From Candidatus Nitrotoga sp. HW29 (lineage in GTDB: Bacteria > Pseudomonadota > Gammaproteobacteria > Burkholderiales > Gallionellaceae), in NCBI RefSeq assembly GCF_924101635.2, contig NZ_CAKMAA020000026.1, positions 1 through 51,805 on the forward strand: DNA of 51,805 bases, read 5' to 3'. Positions 17,673-25,400 of this stretch are shown here, in pieces (the first letter of the stretch is position 1; each line of letters starts with the position of its first letter). Made by a program: the position numbers and the translations under genes. A model generated the notes under the pieces. It did not search any database. It had not been told where the DNA came from and was given only the letters and a program-made list of their open reading frames with translations.

Positions 17673-19319
17673 TTAACACCTCGCCTGCTGCCAGAAAATT
17701 ATCTTTTTTGGCTTTGTTTTTTCACCTTGTTCTTTGAGTTCAAGCAGCAGCAGGTGGCGCAAGCCAGACAAATCGACGACATTGGCAGTTTCAGCCTGTT
17801 GCAGCACCACTTGTTTTAATGACCCAATCGTATCGCGAGCGGTTTCCAACTTATTTTTTGCGCTCCGCACCATAGGTAATTCTTCCGTATTTTTTTTATT
17901 TGTGTTAAGCGCTTGTAAGTTATCGGCTATATTTCTTTGTCTTTCTTCGAGATTAACATTGTCAACATTGAGTCCCGCCAGGATTTTCTCCCCTATTTTT
18001 TTAAAAATCTCTTTTTCCGAGCCATTTGCAATGCCCCAATCTTCTGCGGGTAATTTTTCAAGGTATGATTTAGCATTTACGCGACGGTCATGTTCTAGCG
18101 TTGATGGTGTTAATGGCGTTTTAATTTTATCCGTAAGCCATAAGACCAGTTTATCGAGAACAACTTTTATTGCTACCGGTGAATTAGTTTGTCCAATATG
18201 ACTAGCAATTGCACTACGATCATCAGCAACTGAACTATCAGCTAAAATATTTCCCTCAAACTTAAAGTTGTAGTCATTAAAGACTGTGCGGTAAGTGTCT
18301 AGCTTTGGTTGCTTTCCTTTCGCATCATTAATAAGCTTCTTTTTTGAATCGGAGATACTCTCTTCAGTGATATTCATTGTTGAGAAAGTATTTATCGCGC
18401 TTTGCAGACTTGCTTCCTGATTTATTTTTTCTTGGATGGCTGCGCCTAAGTCTCGTGTTAAGTTATCAAATGCATTTTGGGCACCCGGTGCAAATGCTAG
18501 TCGTGATGCGGCTAACTCACTATCTTTACGATCCACTAAACGCTGATCATGCGCAGCGCGTTTACGCAGATCATCCGCGTGCACAACGATTGTGTTTCCA
18601 AGAGATTGAAGCACAGCCAGTTTTTTTGCGAAACTTTCCTTGTTCGTACTGCCATTGGCCAATTGATGGTTGTTGACCGTGTAAAGTATTTTTTCGGCAA
18701 AGATGATGAGCGCGTTATTAAGACGTTCTTTGGCTATGCGGAGGGCATTAAGGGTGCTCTCATTCTGGCGTTCATTTGCCTTCTCGGTAGCGTCAATAAA
18801 ATTTTTTGTTAACAAGGTAATTCCAAATTTATCTCTGGCATCATCCCAAGCTTCAACTGTAGCAAAATTTTCTTTTCTGCCGGCTGTTGATAACAATCTA
18901 TTTGGCACAGACGCATAATATTCTGTAATTTTGTTATTAAGATCATTTGTGTTTTCATAAAGTGCAAGTATTGAATTAAGGAAATAGGCAATGTCAAGTG
19001 TAAAAGTACATACGACATACTCATCAAGCTCAGTGCGGTTATTTTTGAGGCAATCTCTATCCGCAGCCTTATCGCTATTTTTATCCGACTTGTAACTATC
19101 ATCGTCCAAAATATAATTATTGCGCAGCGCCACAATAATCGGTTTGGCTGAGGTGGCTAGCGCGACATATTGCCGCAATTGGATATCCTCGTGATTTGCC
19201 ATTGGCCCTTTGTATTCATCTACATCAATTTGCAGTACGGAGCAGGCACTTAGTGAAAGCGCGGTAACAAAAGCCAAGCAACGCCCACCAATACCATTAA
19301 TCATATAAGCATGTTTCAT
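17673..19319 (-). CDS. Lipoprotein with long helical domain, envelope operon
   Basis: Unrecognised 548-residue protein. A lipoprotein signal with lipobox LSAC (Cys26) predicts membrane anchoring. After it comes VDEYKGPMANHEDIQLRQYV, then a mostly helical, charged body with many KN/EE/DD pairs and a coiled-coil-like end (AKNKLETARDTIGSLKQVVL). The start has GAAGGAG upstream. It begins two bases after the 219-residue lipoprotein stop, and its own end lies five bases before the coiled-coil gene start, so the three are almost certainly translated from one message. Residues after the lipobox avoid Asp at +2 (Ser), compatible with outer-membrane sorting. Confidence 0.7.
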   Translation of the reverse strand: MKHAYMINGIGGRCLAFVTALSLSACSVLQIDVDEYKGPMANHEDIQLRQYVALATSAKPIIVALRNNYILDDDSYKSDKNSDKAADRDCLKNNRTELDEYVVCTFTLDIAYFLNSILALYENTNDLNNKITEYYASVPNRLLSTAGRKENFATVEAWDDARDKFGITLLTKNFIDATEKANERQNESTLNALRIAKERLNNALIIFAEKILYTVNNHQLANGSTNKESFAKKLAVLQSLGNTIVVHADDLRKRAAHDQRLVDRKDSELAASRLAFAPGAQNAFDNLTRDLGAAIQEKINQEASLQSAINTFSTMNITEESISDSKKKLINDAKGKQPKLDTYRTVFNDYNFKFEGNILADSSVADDRSAIASHIGQTNSPVAIKVVLDKLVLWLTDKIKTPLTPSTLEHDRRVNAKSYLEKLPAEDWGIANGSEKEIFKKIGEKILAGLNVDNVNLEERQRNIADNLQALNTNKKNTEELPMVRSAKNKLETARDTIGSLKQVVLQQAETANVVDLSGLRHLLLLELKEQGEKTKPKKIIFWQQARC

Positions 19320-19321
19320 TT

Positions 19322-19981
19322 TTATTGCTCCTTCAAACGGTCATTACTGGCTTCGCTATTTAACTGATCCAGCCGCTCGTGTTCAGTCTTTACACGTAAT
19401 AATTCTTTGAACAAATCTTGTTCCAGTGCCGGGCCGCTATGGCCCTGTGTGACCGCAGCAACGATCCCCAATGCTTCATCGACTGCCTGAAAAAATTTTT
19501 CGGGGCTGGAGCCCATCGCAATCACCAGGCGATGGTCTTTGGGTGCTTCACGGAATCCTTCGGGGCCAAATAGCATTAACCTGCGACCAGTCAATTTCGT
19601 CTGCATGCCCTCTTCAGCTTTGGAAACCGTTACGCCATGACTATTCACATTATCAAAGCGCGCCGTCGATCCCAACGAATCAATAACTGCCGCCGGTACC
19701 CACCCTGAGGCATAACGTGTGGTGTTGAAAAAACTGGACTGGCCTTTGACGCGCACCCGATAAATCGTCGGCGGCAGTTGTTCCTGCGGGTCAAATACGC
19801 CCAGGTAATAGATTTGTTCCAGCGCGGTGGTTGGTACGAATGTTCCTGCCAGGGCACCTTCGCCGGCAGCAAAATTACGTTGTGCAACATGACTCATGGA
19901 GCTGCATGCACTGCAAAGTAGACATAGTGCCAGTGGAATCAGGCGATAAATAAAACGTGCTGTGCTTTGAACGCATTGCAT
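19322..19981 (-). CDS. Lipoprotein, first gene of the envelope operon
   Basis: Unrecognised 219-residue protein with an N-terminal hydrophobic stretch ending in SAC (Cys26); the -3 position is Cys rather than Leu, so the lipobox is slightly off-consensus. The mature part contains a compact domain (FDPQEQLPPTIYRVRVKGQS, RYASGWVPAAVIDSLG) and a GPEGFREAPKDHRLVIAMGS segment that could be a short nucleotide- or peptide-binding loop, though I cannot assign it. The C-terminal 40 residues are charged and helical. A GAGGTGATCCT ribosome site precedes the ATG. It leads the four-gene minus-strand unit. Confidence 0.7.
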   Translation of the reverse strand: MQCVQSTARFIYRLIPLALCLLCSACSSMSHVAQRNFAAGEGALAGTFVPTTALEQIYYLGVFDPQEQLPPTIYRVRVKGQSSFFNTTRYASGWVPAAVIDSLGSTARFDNVNSHGVTVSKAEEGMQTKLTGRRLMLFGPEGFREAPKDHRLVIAMGSSPEKFFQAVDEALGIVAAVTQGHSGPALEQDLFKELLRVKTEHERLDQLNSEASNDRLKEQ

Positions 19982-20869
19982 AGGATCACCTCGGCATTGG
20001 GTAGGGAGTGGTTTTAAACGTGTGTAAAAATGGGGAGAGTCGCTTTGGAGCGTGGTGTAATTGATTTTTCAGACAGTAGCTTGATTCTGCGATACAGGTT
20101 ACAACCTATTATCTGGATGGATGCGCGCTGGCAGAAAGCCACGCGCACTATGGGCGTTACAGATGACATGATGTGTTCCCCCTGAAGCAAAATGGTGCTG
20201 GTTCCCATCTACGTGGAAATCATTAGGAACGAAAATTCTCCGTCGCCCATGTTGCTGCTTTGTTTTTAATTGTTCTCGTTGTAGCGCTGTATCGAACTCT
20301 GTAACGGCATTCTTCGTTCCAAAAAAATCCCTCCAAAACTACTGGATTAAGCGCAGCGATAAGTTGCATGCAAGACACTGTCGCATTCACATCCGGCAGC
20401 TCGTGAGGCATAGTAAAGTAATATTAAAATTATAAAAATAAGCAAATTCTTTATTTTATAAAGGTATGCTAATGACCGAATTTACATTTCGAATGCCATG
20501 TTGCCGGAGCGAAAACAGCTAATGTAGAGCGTCAATTAGAAACCCGGTAGATTGAGCTGAATGAAATGAAACCCAACATCACAGGGGTGGATGAACACCG
20601 TGTTACCGGCATGCCGATGCAGCGGGAGGTACATATTTCTTCACTATGAGTTTGGCTGAACGGTGCTCTGATTTATTGGCGCAGCGTATCGATGATTTGC
20701 GTGCAGCCATGAAAACGGTGAAAGACACCCGTTTGCTATTCTGGTGATGGTGAGCGATGAGATGTTGGGCTTCATTTCATTCAATCCAACCTGCCGGGCT
20801 TCTCAAACCAGGCTAGCTGGTGAACCCGTATGCCGGGTGGTGTAACAGGAAGCAGCCAGATATGGCTCC
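19982..20869. other. Long intergenic region upstream of the envelope operon
   Basis: It should carry the operon's promoter. Minus-strand frames at 20014-20208 and 20223-20411 have no recognisable product; the first contains an ATG at 20167 after a GGGGGAACA run, so a roughly 51-residue leader peptide is possible but unproven. The right half holds a 256-bp inverted-repeat element (20543-20798). Confidence 0.5.
20543..20798. repeat. 256-bp element bounded by 38-bp imperfect inverted repeats
   Basis: Left arm 20543-20580 contains GAATGAAATGAAACCCAACA; right arm 20761-20798 contains TGTTGGGCTTCATTTCATTC, its near-exact inverse, and both end in a CCCGG/CCGGG flank. Each arm is itself a weak hairpin of the GTTGGG...CCAAC kind. 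A third, single arm occurs at 23922-23959. The interior has no intact frame. It resembles a MITE or paired REP-like element. Confidence 0.65.
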
Positions 20870-22720
20870 CTATGCTGATTGGTTTCCGAGCATAGCCGGG
20901 TCCAGACCGATTCCGGACTGAAGCATGGCGATCATTTCTTCTTCCGGAACCGGTCGACTGAAGTAGTAGCCTTGGATCTCGTCACATCCTTCGGCCGTGA
21001 GCATTCGCAACTGCTCGATCGTTTCAACGCCTTCAGCGACCGCGCGCAGTCCCAGGCTGTGGGCTAGCCGGATCACGGCTGTGATGATGGCGCCGTCTTC
21101 CGGCACGAAGGTCAGGCCGCGCGTGAACGACTGGTCGATCTTGAGTTTGTCGACGGGGAAGCGCTTCAGGTAGCTGAGGTTCGAGTAGCCGGTGCCGAAA
21201 TCGTCGATCGACAAGGTGATGCCGATTGCCTTCAGACGATTCATCAAGGCGATCGATGACTCCGGGTCTTCCATCGACAGGCCCTCGGTCAATTCGAGAC
21301 TGAGCCAACGGGGCGCCACGGCATGCCGTTCGAGGGTACTACGCACCAGCTTGTCCAGATCCTGGTTGGCGAATTGCGAGGCGGCCACGTTAATCGCCAT
21401 CGGCACCAGCGGCACGCCGCTGTTCTGCCAGCGGCGCAGCGTGGCGCAAGCCTGCTCCAGCACCCACTGACCTATCGTTACAATCAGGTTGCTCTCCTCG
21501 GCTACCGGGATGAATTGCATGGGTGGCACCAGCCCCAGTTCGGGCGACTGCCAGCGCAGCAGCGCTTCCATGCCGATCACTCGCCCGCTGGCCAGGTCGA
21601 CTTGCGGCTGGTAGTGCAGCACGAATTCGTTACGCTGCAAGGCGCGGTACAGGCCCTGTTCTAGCGCGACACGCGCATCAATGCGACGCTGCATTTCCTC
21701 AGTAAAAAACTGGAAGCCGTTGCGCCCGCTTTCCTTGGCCCGATACATGGCGATGTCAGCCTGGCGTAGTAGTACTTCGGCGTCGCCGCCATCCTCGGGA
21801 TAGGTGCTAATGCCGATGCTGCCGGTGACTATATGCTCCTGTCCCGCCAACATGACGGGCACGCCGAGCCGCGCGCCGATGCGTTCGGCGATGGCGCCTG
21901 GCATGGTCGGACCAACCGGATCGTCGAGTAGTAACACGAATTCGTCGCCGCCGAGTCGCGCCACGGTATCCGATTCGCGTACGCATAGTTTGAGCTCGGC
22001 GGCGACGATGCGCAGCAGCTCGTCGCCGAAACTGTGACCGAGCGTGTCGTTGACAGCCTTGAACTTGTCAAGGTCGACGAATATCACCGCCAGCCGGCTA
22101 CCGTGGCGCTCGGCGCGCCGGATCGTATGGGTCAGGCGGTCGAGGAACAAGGCGCGGTTTGGCAAGCCGGTCAGCAGGTCGTGGGTGGCCTGGTACTCCA
22201 TCGCTTTCTCATGCGCGCGCCGTTCGGTGAGGTCGCGGGCGACGTTCATGATTGAGTCCGCGTTATCGAAGCGGATCGCGCAGCCGAAGAATTCCACCTC
22301 GACCAGGCGGCCATCGAGCCGCTCGACTTGCAGCGAGCAGCGCGGCTGGCACTGCGCCGCCGCGATGTCGCTATATGTCCCTTCCAGCATCTGATGGCGG
22401 GATGACGCAGGCACCAGGCTCAGCGCATCGGTGCCGAGCAAGTGCTCGGGTGTGTTGGCGCCGAACAGGGTATAAGCGGCCGGGTTGGCAAATACCACCC
22501 GGCCGGCGCTGTGAATCCAGATCGCATCAGGGATCATTTCGACCAGGGTACGGTAGCGCCCCTCGCTTTCTTCCAGGTGTGCGTTGAGGCTGCGCAGGTT
22601 CAGGTTGATGTCGTACAGTTCGCGGCTCTTTTGTTCGAGCAGTGTTTCGGCTTCCTTGCGTGCTGTGCGTTCGCGCATCAGACTGCGCGAGATAACCGTG
22701 TCTGGCACGTCGGCAGTCAT
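20870..22720 (-). CDS. PAS-GGDEF-EAL cyclic-di-GMP protein
   Basis: This 616-residue cytoplasmic protein has an N-terminal coiled coil (15-50), a PAS domain (about 50-165), a GGDEF diguanylate cyclase domain and an EAL phosphodiesterase domain. The GGDEF motif is intact (257-261), with an RxxD inhibitory site (RESD, 248-251) five residues before it. EALLRW (385-390), the LELTEG segment and DDFGTGYSNLSYLKRFPVD are intact, so both synthesis and breakdown of c-di-GMP are possible. It starts two bases after the H-NOX stop. By analogy with characterised H-NOX/GGDEF-EAL pairs in Legionella and Shewanella, nitric oxide bound to H-NOX probably tunes its activity. Its base composition is more GC-rich than the flanks. 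Confidence 0.93.
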   Translation of the reverse strand: MTADVPDTVISRSLMRERTARKEAETLLEQKSRELYDINLNLRSLNAHLEESEGRYRTLVEMIPDAIWIHSAGRVVFANPAAYTLFGANTPEHLLGTDALSLVPASSRHQMLEGTYSDIAAAQCQPRCSLQVERLDGRLVEVEFFGCAIRFDNADSIMNVARDLTERRAHEKAMEYQATHDLLTGLPNRALFLDRLTHTIRRAERHGSRLAVIFVDLDKFKAVNDTLGHSFGDELLRIVAAELKLCVRESDTVARLGGDEFVLLLDDPVGPTMPGAIAERIGARLGVPVMLAGQEHIVTGSIGISTYPEDGGDAEVLLRQADIAMYRAKESGRNGFQFFTEEMQRRIDARVALEQGLYRALQRNEFVLHYQPQVDLASGRVIGMEALLRWQSPELGLVPPMQFIPVAEESNLIVTIGQWVLEQACATLRRWQNSGVPLVPMAINVAASQFANQDLDKLVRSTLERHAVAPRWLSLELTEGLSMEDPESSIALMNRLKAIGITLSIDDFGTGYSNLSYLKRFPVDKLKIDQSFTRGLTFVPEDGAIITAVIRLAHSLGLRAVAEGVETIEQLRMLTAEGCDEIQGYYFSRPVPEEEMIAMLQSGIGLDPAMLGNQSA

Positions 22721-22722
22721 GT

Positions 22723-23268
22723 TTATCCGCGCACGAGGTCGAAACGGACCCGATGGCAGGTATCCAATTTTTCGAGGTCGGTTCGGGTAACGCTGATCGG
22801 CTCATCGAAATGTTTAATGCAGCCCGCAATCAGGCCGGCGGCAAGATCGCCAAATCCGCGGGGCGAACTGTACAGGATGGTCAGCTCGTTGGTGGACGGC
22901 CGTTCACACTCGAGCTTGGGTAGCTCGGCGTCGGGATACAGTTTGCGCACTTCAACGTGGATGACCCCGTCGATACGGCTAAGAAAGTCGAACGCATTGC
23001 GAACGTTGTTGAACAACGCCGAATAGCCGACGCTGAAGCGTTGGAACAACTGTTCACCAAAGATGAAAATCAGTTGCTGTGTGCTCAGCCCGGTGGCGTT
23101 TGACAGTGCTGTGACCAAGCGCACCAGTTCAGCGTGATCGTAGGTACCGATCGAGGTGTAGGCACCATCGTTCGGCAACGCGGCTTCGGTGATGATGCGA
23201 TCAAGCACGTCCAAGCCCATACGGGACTCCACCATCTCCATGAATTCGGTAAAGACGACACCTTTCAT
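22723..23268 (-). CDS. H-NOX haem nitric-oxide sensor
   Basis: The 181-residue protein is a stand-alone haem NO/O2-binding (H-NOX) domain. It opens MKGVVFTEFMEMVESRMG and carries the proximal haem ligand His104 in GVIHVEVRKLYPDAELP. The haem-propionate motif YxSxR is Tyr133, Ser135 and Arg137 in LYSSPRG. GTYDH (41-45) is also conserved in the family. A distal-pocket Tyr, as in O2-binding members, is not obvious, which favours NO over O2. The start at 23268 fits the canonical MKG beginning. It is cotranscribed with the c-di-GMP protein directly downstream and is its probable partner. Confidence 0.93.
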   Translation of the reverse strand: MKGVVFTEFMEMVESRMGLDVLDRIITEAALPNDGAYTSIGTYDHAELVRLVTALSNATGLSTQQLIFIFGEQLFQRFSVGYSALFNNVRNAFDFLSRIDGVIHVEVRKLYPDAELPKLECERPSTNELTILYSSPRGFGDLAAGLIAGCIKHFDEPISVTRTDLEKLDTCHRVRFDLVRG

Positions 23269-23921
23269 GCTGGTTCCTATTCAAGATAGATAGCAAGCAG
23301 TATAAAGGGCGCACCTCCATACCAGCAAGATACTTGCGCATGAGAACCCGACAAGATTGATCTGCATAAAGGTGCAACAACTAATCCAAAGCTACACGGC
23401 GGCATGTTCGCTGCTGACATAAAGCGATAGTTTGCTGTGCGAAAGGACGGGGTCACCCGTTAGTCCTCAATAGTCAAAAGTGCAAACAAAACACTCGCAA
23501 ATAACCGCGATAAAAATTTATTGCACTGGCCATCACCCACATTTTGCAAACCGGTTTCGCCCATTTTACTTCATCGTGTGGTTGCTTGAATCGCACCTGT
23601 CATCCATGTGAATCAAGCGAAAATGAGGTTGTTTTCTTTACCTTTAGAGCTTGACAGGTTAGCGTGGAGCTTGCGAAGCCCAGCATTACAATGGAATAAA
23701 CCCATGCGTTACTGACGAGTCAATACGGTGGGAAGCAGATACTTCTTTGCTGTTAATTTGCACGTTGATTACATTCATTTCAATCCCGTAAACATGGCTG
23801 GATCACTCACCCTATTGATTGGCCACATTCAACATGGCATGGCTACATTGTGAGGGGGGTGGCAGCATCGAATTGGGGTGTACAAATAGGTAATGGTGTA
23901 GAGGGTTACGGAGGGCGGTGA
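23269..23921. other. Intergenic region between H-NOX and the PIN toxin
   Basis: About 650 bases with no credible gene on either strand. The first part should hold the H-NOX promoter. It has several stops in all frames and ends in a single REP-like arm. A loose repeat of CATGGC/ACATGGC is visible around 23792-23851. Confidence 0.45.
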
Positions 23922-23959
23922 AATTTTGGCTTCATTTCATTTAACCCAATTTACCGGGC
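23922..23959 (+). repeat. Single copy of the GGCTTCATTTCATT repeat arm
   Basis: It contains TTGGCTTCATTTCATTTAAC followed by CCAATTTACCGGGCT, clearly the same sequence as the right arm at 20761-20798. It ends at the toxin stop codon. No inverted partner was found nearby. Confidence 0.65.
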
Positions 23960-24529
23960 TAGATGGTTATTTTGTAGGCTTTTAAAATTTCTACGAATTG
24001 AGGGAGTCCCTGACGGAGCAAGGTGTCGAGGAATGTATCTACATCAGTAATTGGATTTTTGAGTGAAGCGCGCTGCTTGCGGACAGCTTCCAATACTTTT
24101 GCGCAGTTCAGATCGAAATTGTTGATTACAAAATCGTCAGGATGAATTGCCTCGATGCCATATTTTTCCAATTCAGTCACAGGAAAGTCGTTAAGATTAA
24201 ATGTAATGATTGCATCAGCTCCACAACAAATTGCAGCGGCTAATACATGGCGATCGTCTACGTCAGGCAATTGCAGGTGATCTATGAAAACCTCATAGTT
24301 AGTAACAAGACAATCGTGACAGTTACTGTCCATATTTTGTCTGGTGGCATCAAGTTTAGAAGGGTCAAGATCTGGTCTGTTTTTTTAATACATTTCGTAT
24401 CCATTCGTCATGAATACGATCTGTCCATCGAGCACGAAACAAGCCTGTCGCAGCAAGACGCATTAGTATATCCCGCAATGGTGCGGGATATACAACATTT
24501 GCGTCATACACAACAGTGAATCTACTCAT
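23959..24529 (-). pseudogene. PIN-domain toxin, interrupted by a frameshift
   Basis: The gene begins at ATG 24529, five bases after the antitoxin stop, coding MSRFTVVYDANVVYPAPLRD with the first PIN acidic residue (DAN). It reaches a TGA at 24367-24365 after 54 codons. Removing one A from the A7 run (24380-24386) joins it in frame to the rest, giving NVLKNRPDLDPSKLDATRQN and then the second half (LPDVDDRHVLAAAICCGADA, ITFNLNDFP) with the later PIN aspartates. The rebuilt protein is about 189 residues, the size of VapC-like PIN toxins, which are metal-dependent RNases. As written no full toxin can be made unless slippage occurs at the A7 run. Confidence 0.82.
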
Positions 24530-24534
24530 TGATA

Positions 24535-25002
24535 TCAATATCCCATTCCCAACTCTTGGGCCTGTCTAGCTAATTCATCAAGAGCTTTATCACGACTTAC
24601 TTCCTCACGATTCTTGAAGTCCAATAAATCACTATATTTGATTCGTCTATGCGTCCCAACTTTTCTGAAATTGATTTGCCTACGATCAAGCAATTGAATC
24701 AAATAAGGGCGAGAAACCATCAATAAATCTGCCGCCTCTTGTGTTGTAAGTTCTGCATGTACAGGTACCACTTGTACTGCATTACCCTGAGACAAGTTTG
24801 CCAAAATATCGATAAAAAGCCTGAATGCCGCTACTGGCAATACAACACTGGTTTTTTCGCTGTCACTTTGAATCGTTACTGTTTGAAACTCTGCTTTTGT
24901 TTCCAAAATCATAGAAAGAGCTCTGCTACTTTCTTTTGCTAAAGCAATGTCTTCATCGCTTGGCAAAAAAGGCAAATCTCTAGTTTGCGCTTTATTGCTC
25001 AT
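24535..25002 (-). CDS. Helix-turn-helix antitoxin (excisionase-type DNA-binding)
   Basis: The 155-residue protein has an N-terminal half without a known fold (1-80) and an excisionase/MerR-like helix-turn-helix at about 84-128: AELTTQEAADLLMVSRPYLI, then RKVGTHRRIKYSDLLDF. Proteins of this design commonly precede PIN-family toxins and act as antitoxin and autorepressor. The start has GTGAGGAA upstream and the stop is five bases before the toxin ATG. A 24-bp palindrome about 100 bp upstream is a candidate operator. Confidence 0.85.
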   Translation of the reverse strand: MSNKAQTRDLPFLPSDEDIALAKESSRALSMILETKAEFQTVTIQSDSEKTSVVLPVAAFRLFIDILANLSQGNAVQVVPVHAELTTQEAADLLMVSRPYLIQLLDRRQINFRKVGTHRRIKYSDLLDFKNREEVSRDKALDELARQAQELGMGY

Positions 25003-25103
25003 TTCCTCACCCCGTTAGTATTTGAATATTATTGTATTTACAATACATCTCCCGATTACGATAACTGCAACTTTTGACTTGTTGCTACGAATTACGTTAC
25101 TGC

Positions 25104-25127
25104 TTTAAATTACGCGCGTAATTTAAA
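25104..25127. promoter_or_regulatory. 24-bp perfect palindrome, candidate operator
   Basis: The half-site TTTAAATTACGC is followed by its exact complement GCGTAATTTAAA. Related AATTACG motifs lie at about 25090 and 25196. Its position upstream of the antitoxin suggests autoregulation of the toxin-antitoxin pair, though hrpA could also use it. Confidence 0.55.
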
Positions 25128-25207
25128 CTATAGTTTATGCAAACGCAATAATCGAAATTAACGAATCATCCGAAAAAAATTAACTATGTGGTTTTTAATT
25201 ACGCAGG

Positions 25208-25236
25208 TTAAAGGTGCGGGTTAAAAGCGCTACAAT
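25208..25236 (+). promoter_or_regulatory. Candidate sigma-70 promoter for hrpA
   Basis: TTAAAG and TACAAT are separated by 17 bases. The -10 box is good and the -35 only fair. It is about 157 bases upstream of the hrpA start. Confidence 0.4.
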
Positions 25237-25244
25237 ACAGAGGG

Positions 25245-25400
25245 ATGAGTACACGCATTATCTACGCGCCGATACAGCGGAAGGCACATGCGACCGAACC
25301 GGAACCAGTACAATACACTGACCTCCAGCCATACTGCTGCTTGCTCTCCCCAGTTTTTCTACACCTACCGGTTTCAGGTACAATCCTGCGCAATGAATGA
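25245..25400 (+). CDS. Possible leader peptide overlapping the hrpA start
   Basis: A 51-codon frame (ATG after GAGGG) codes MSTRIIYAPIQRKAHATEPE and ends in TGA just inside hrpA (ATGAATGA junction). The overlap could couple translation. The ribosome site is too close to the ATG to be convincing and the peptide is unrecognised. Confidence 0.25.
   Translation: MSTRIIYAPIQRKAHATEPEPVQYTDLQPYCCLLSPVFLHLPVSGTILRNE

Larger units (their letters stand above)
25003..25392. other. Divergent control region between antitoxin and hrpA
   Basis: An AT-rich spacer holding a 24-bp palindrome, several AATTACG repeats, a candidate promoter for hrpA and a possible upstream reading frame. No other gene is seen. 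Confidence 0.6.

Noticed and set aside
20581-20760. Possible degraded gene inside the inverted-repeat element
   Set aside because: Short pieces such as MSLAERCSDLLAQRIDDLRA are readable but frames break quickly and no family is recognised.
22442-23026. 194-codon plus-strand frame opposite the H-NOX/GGDEF genes
   Set aside because: High GC creates long antisense frames here; the minus-strand genes have full sets of catalytic motifs.
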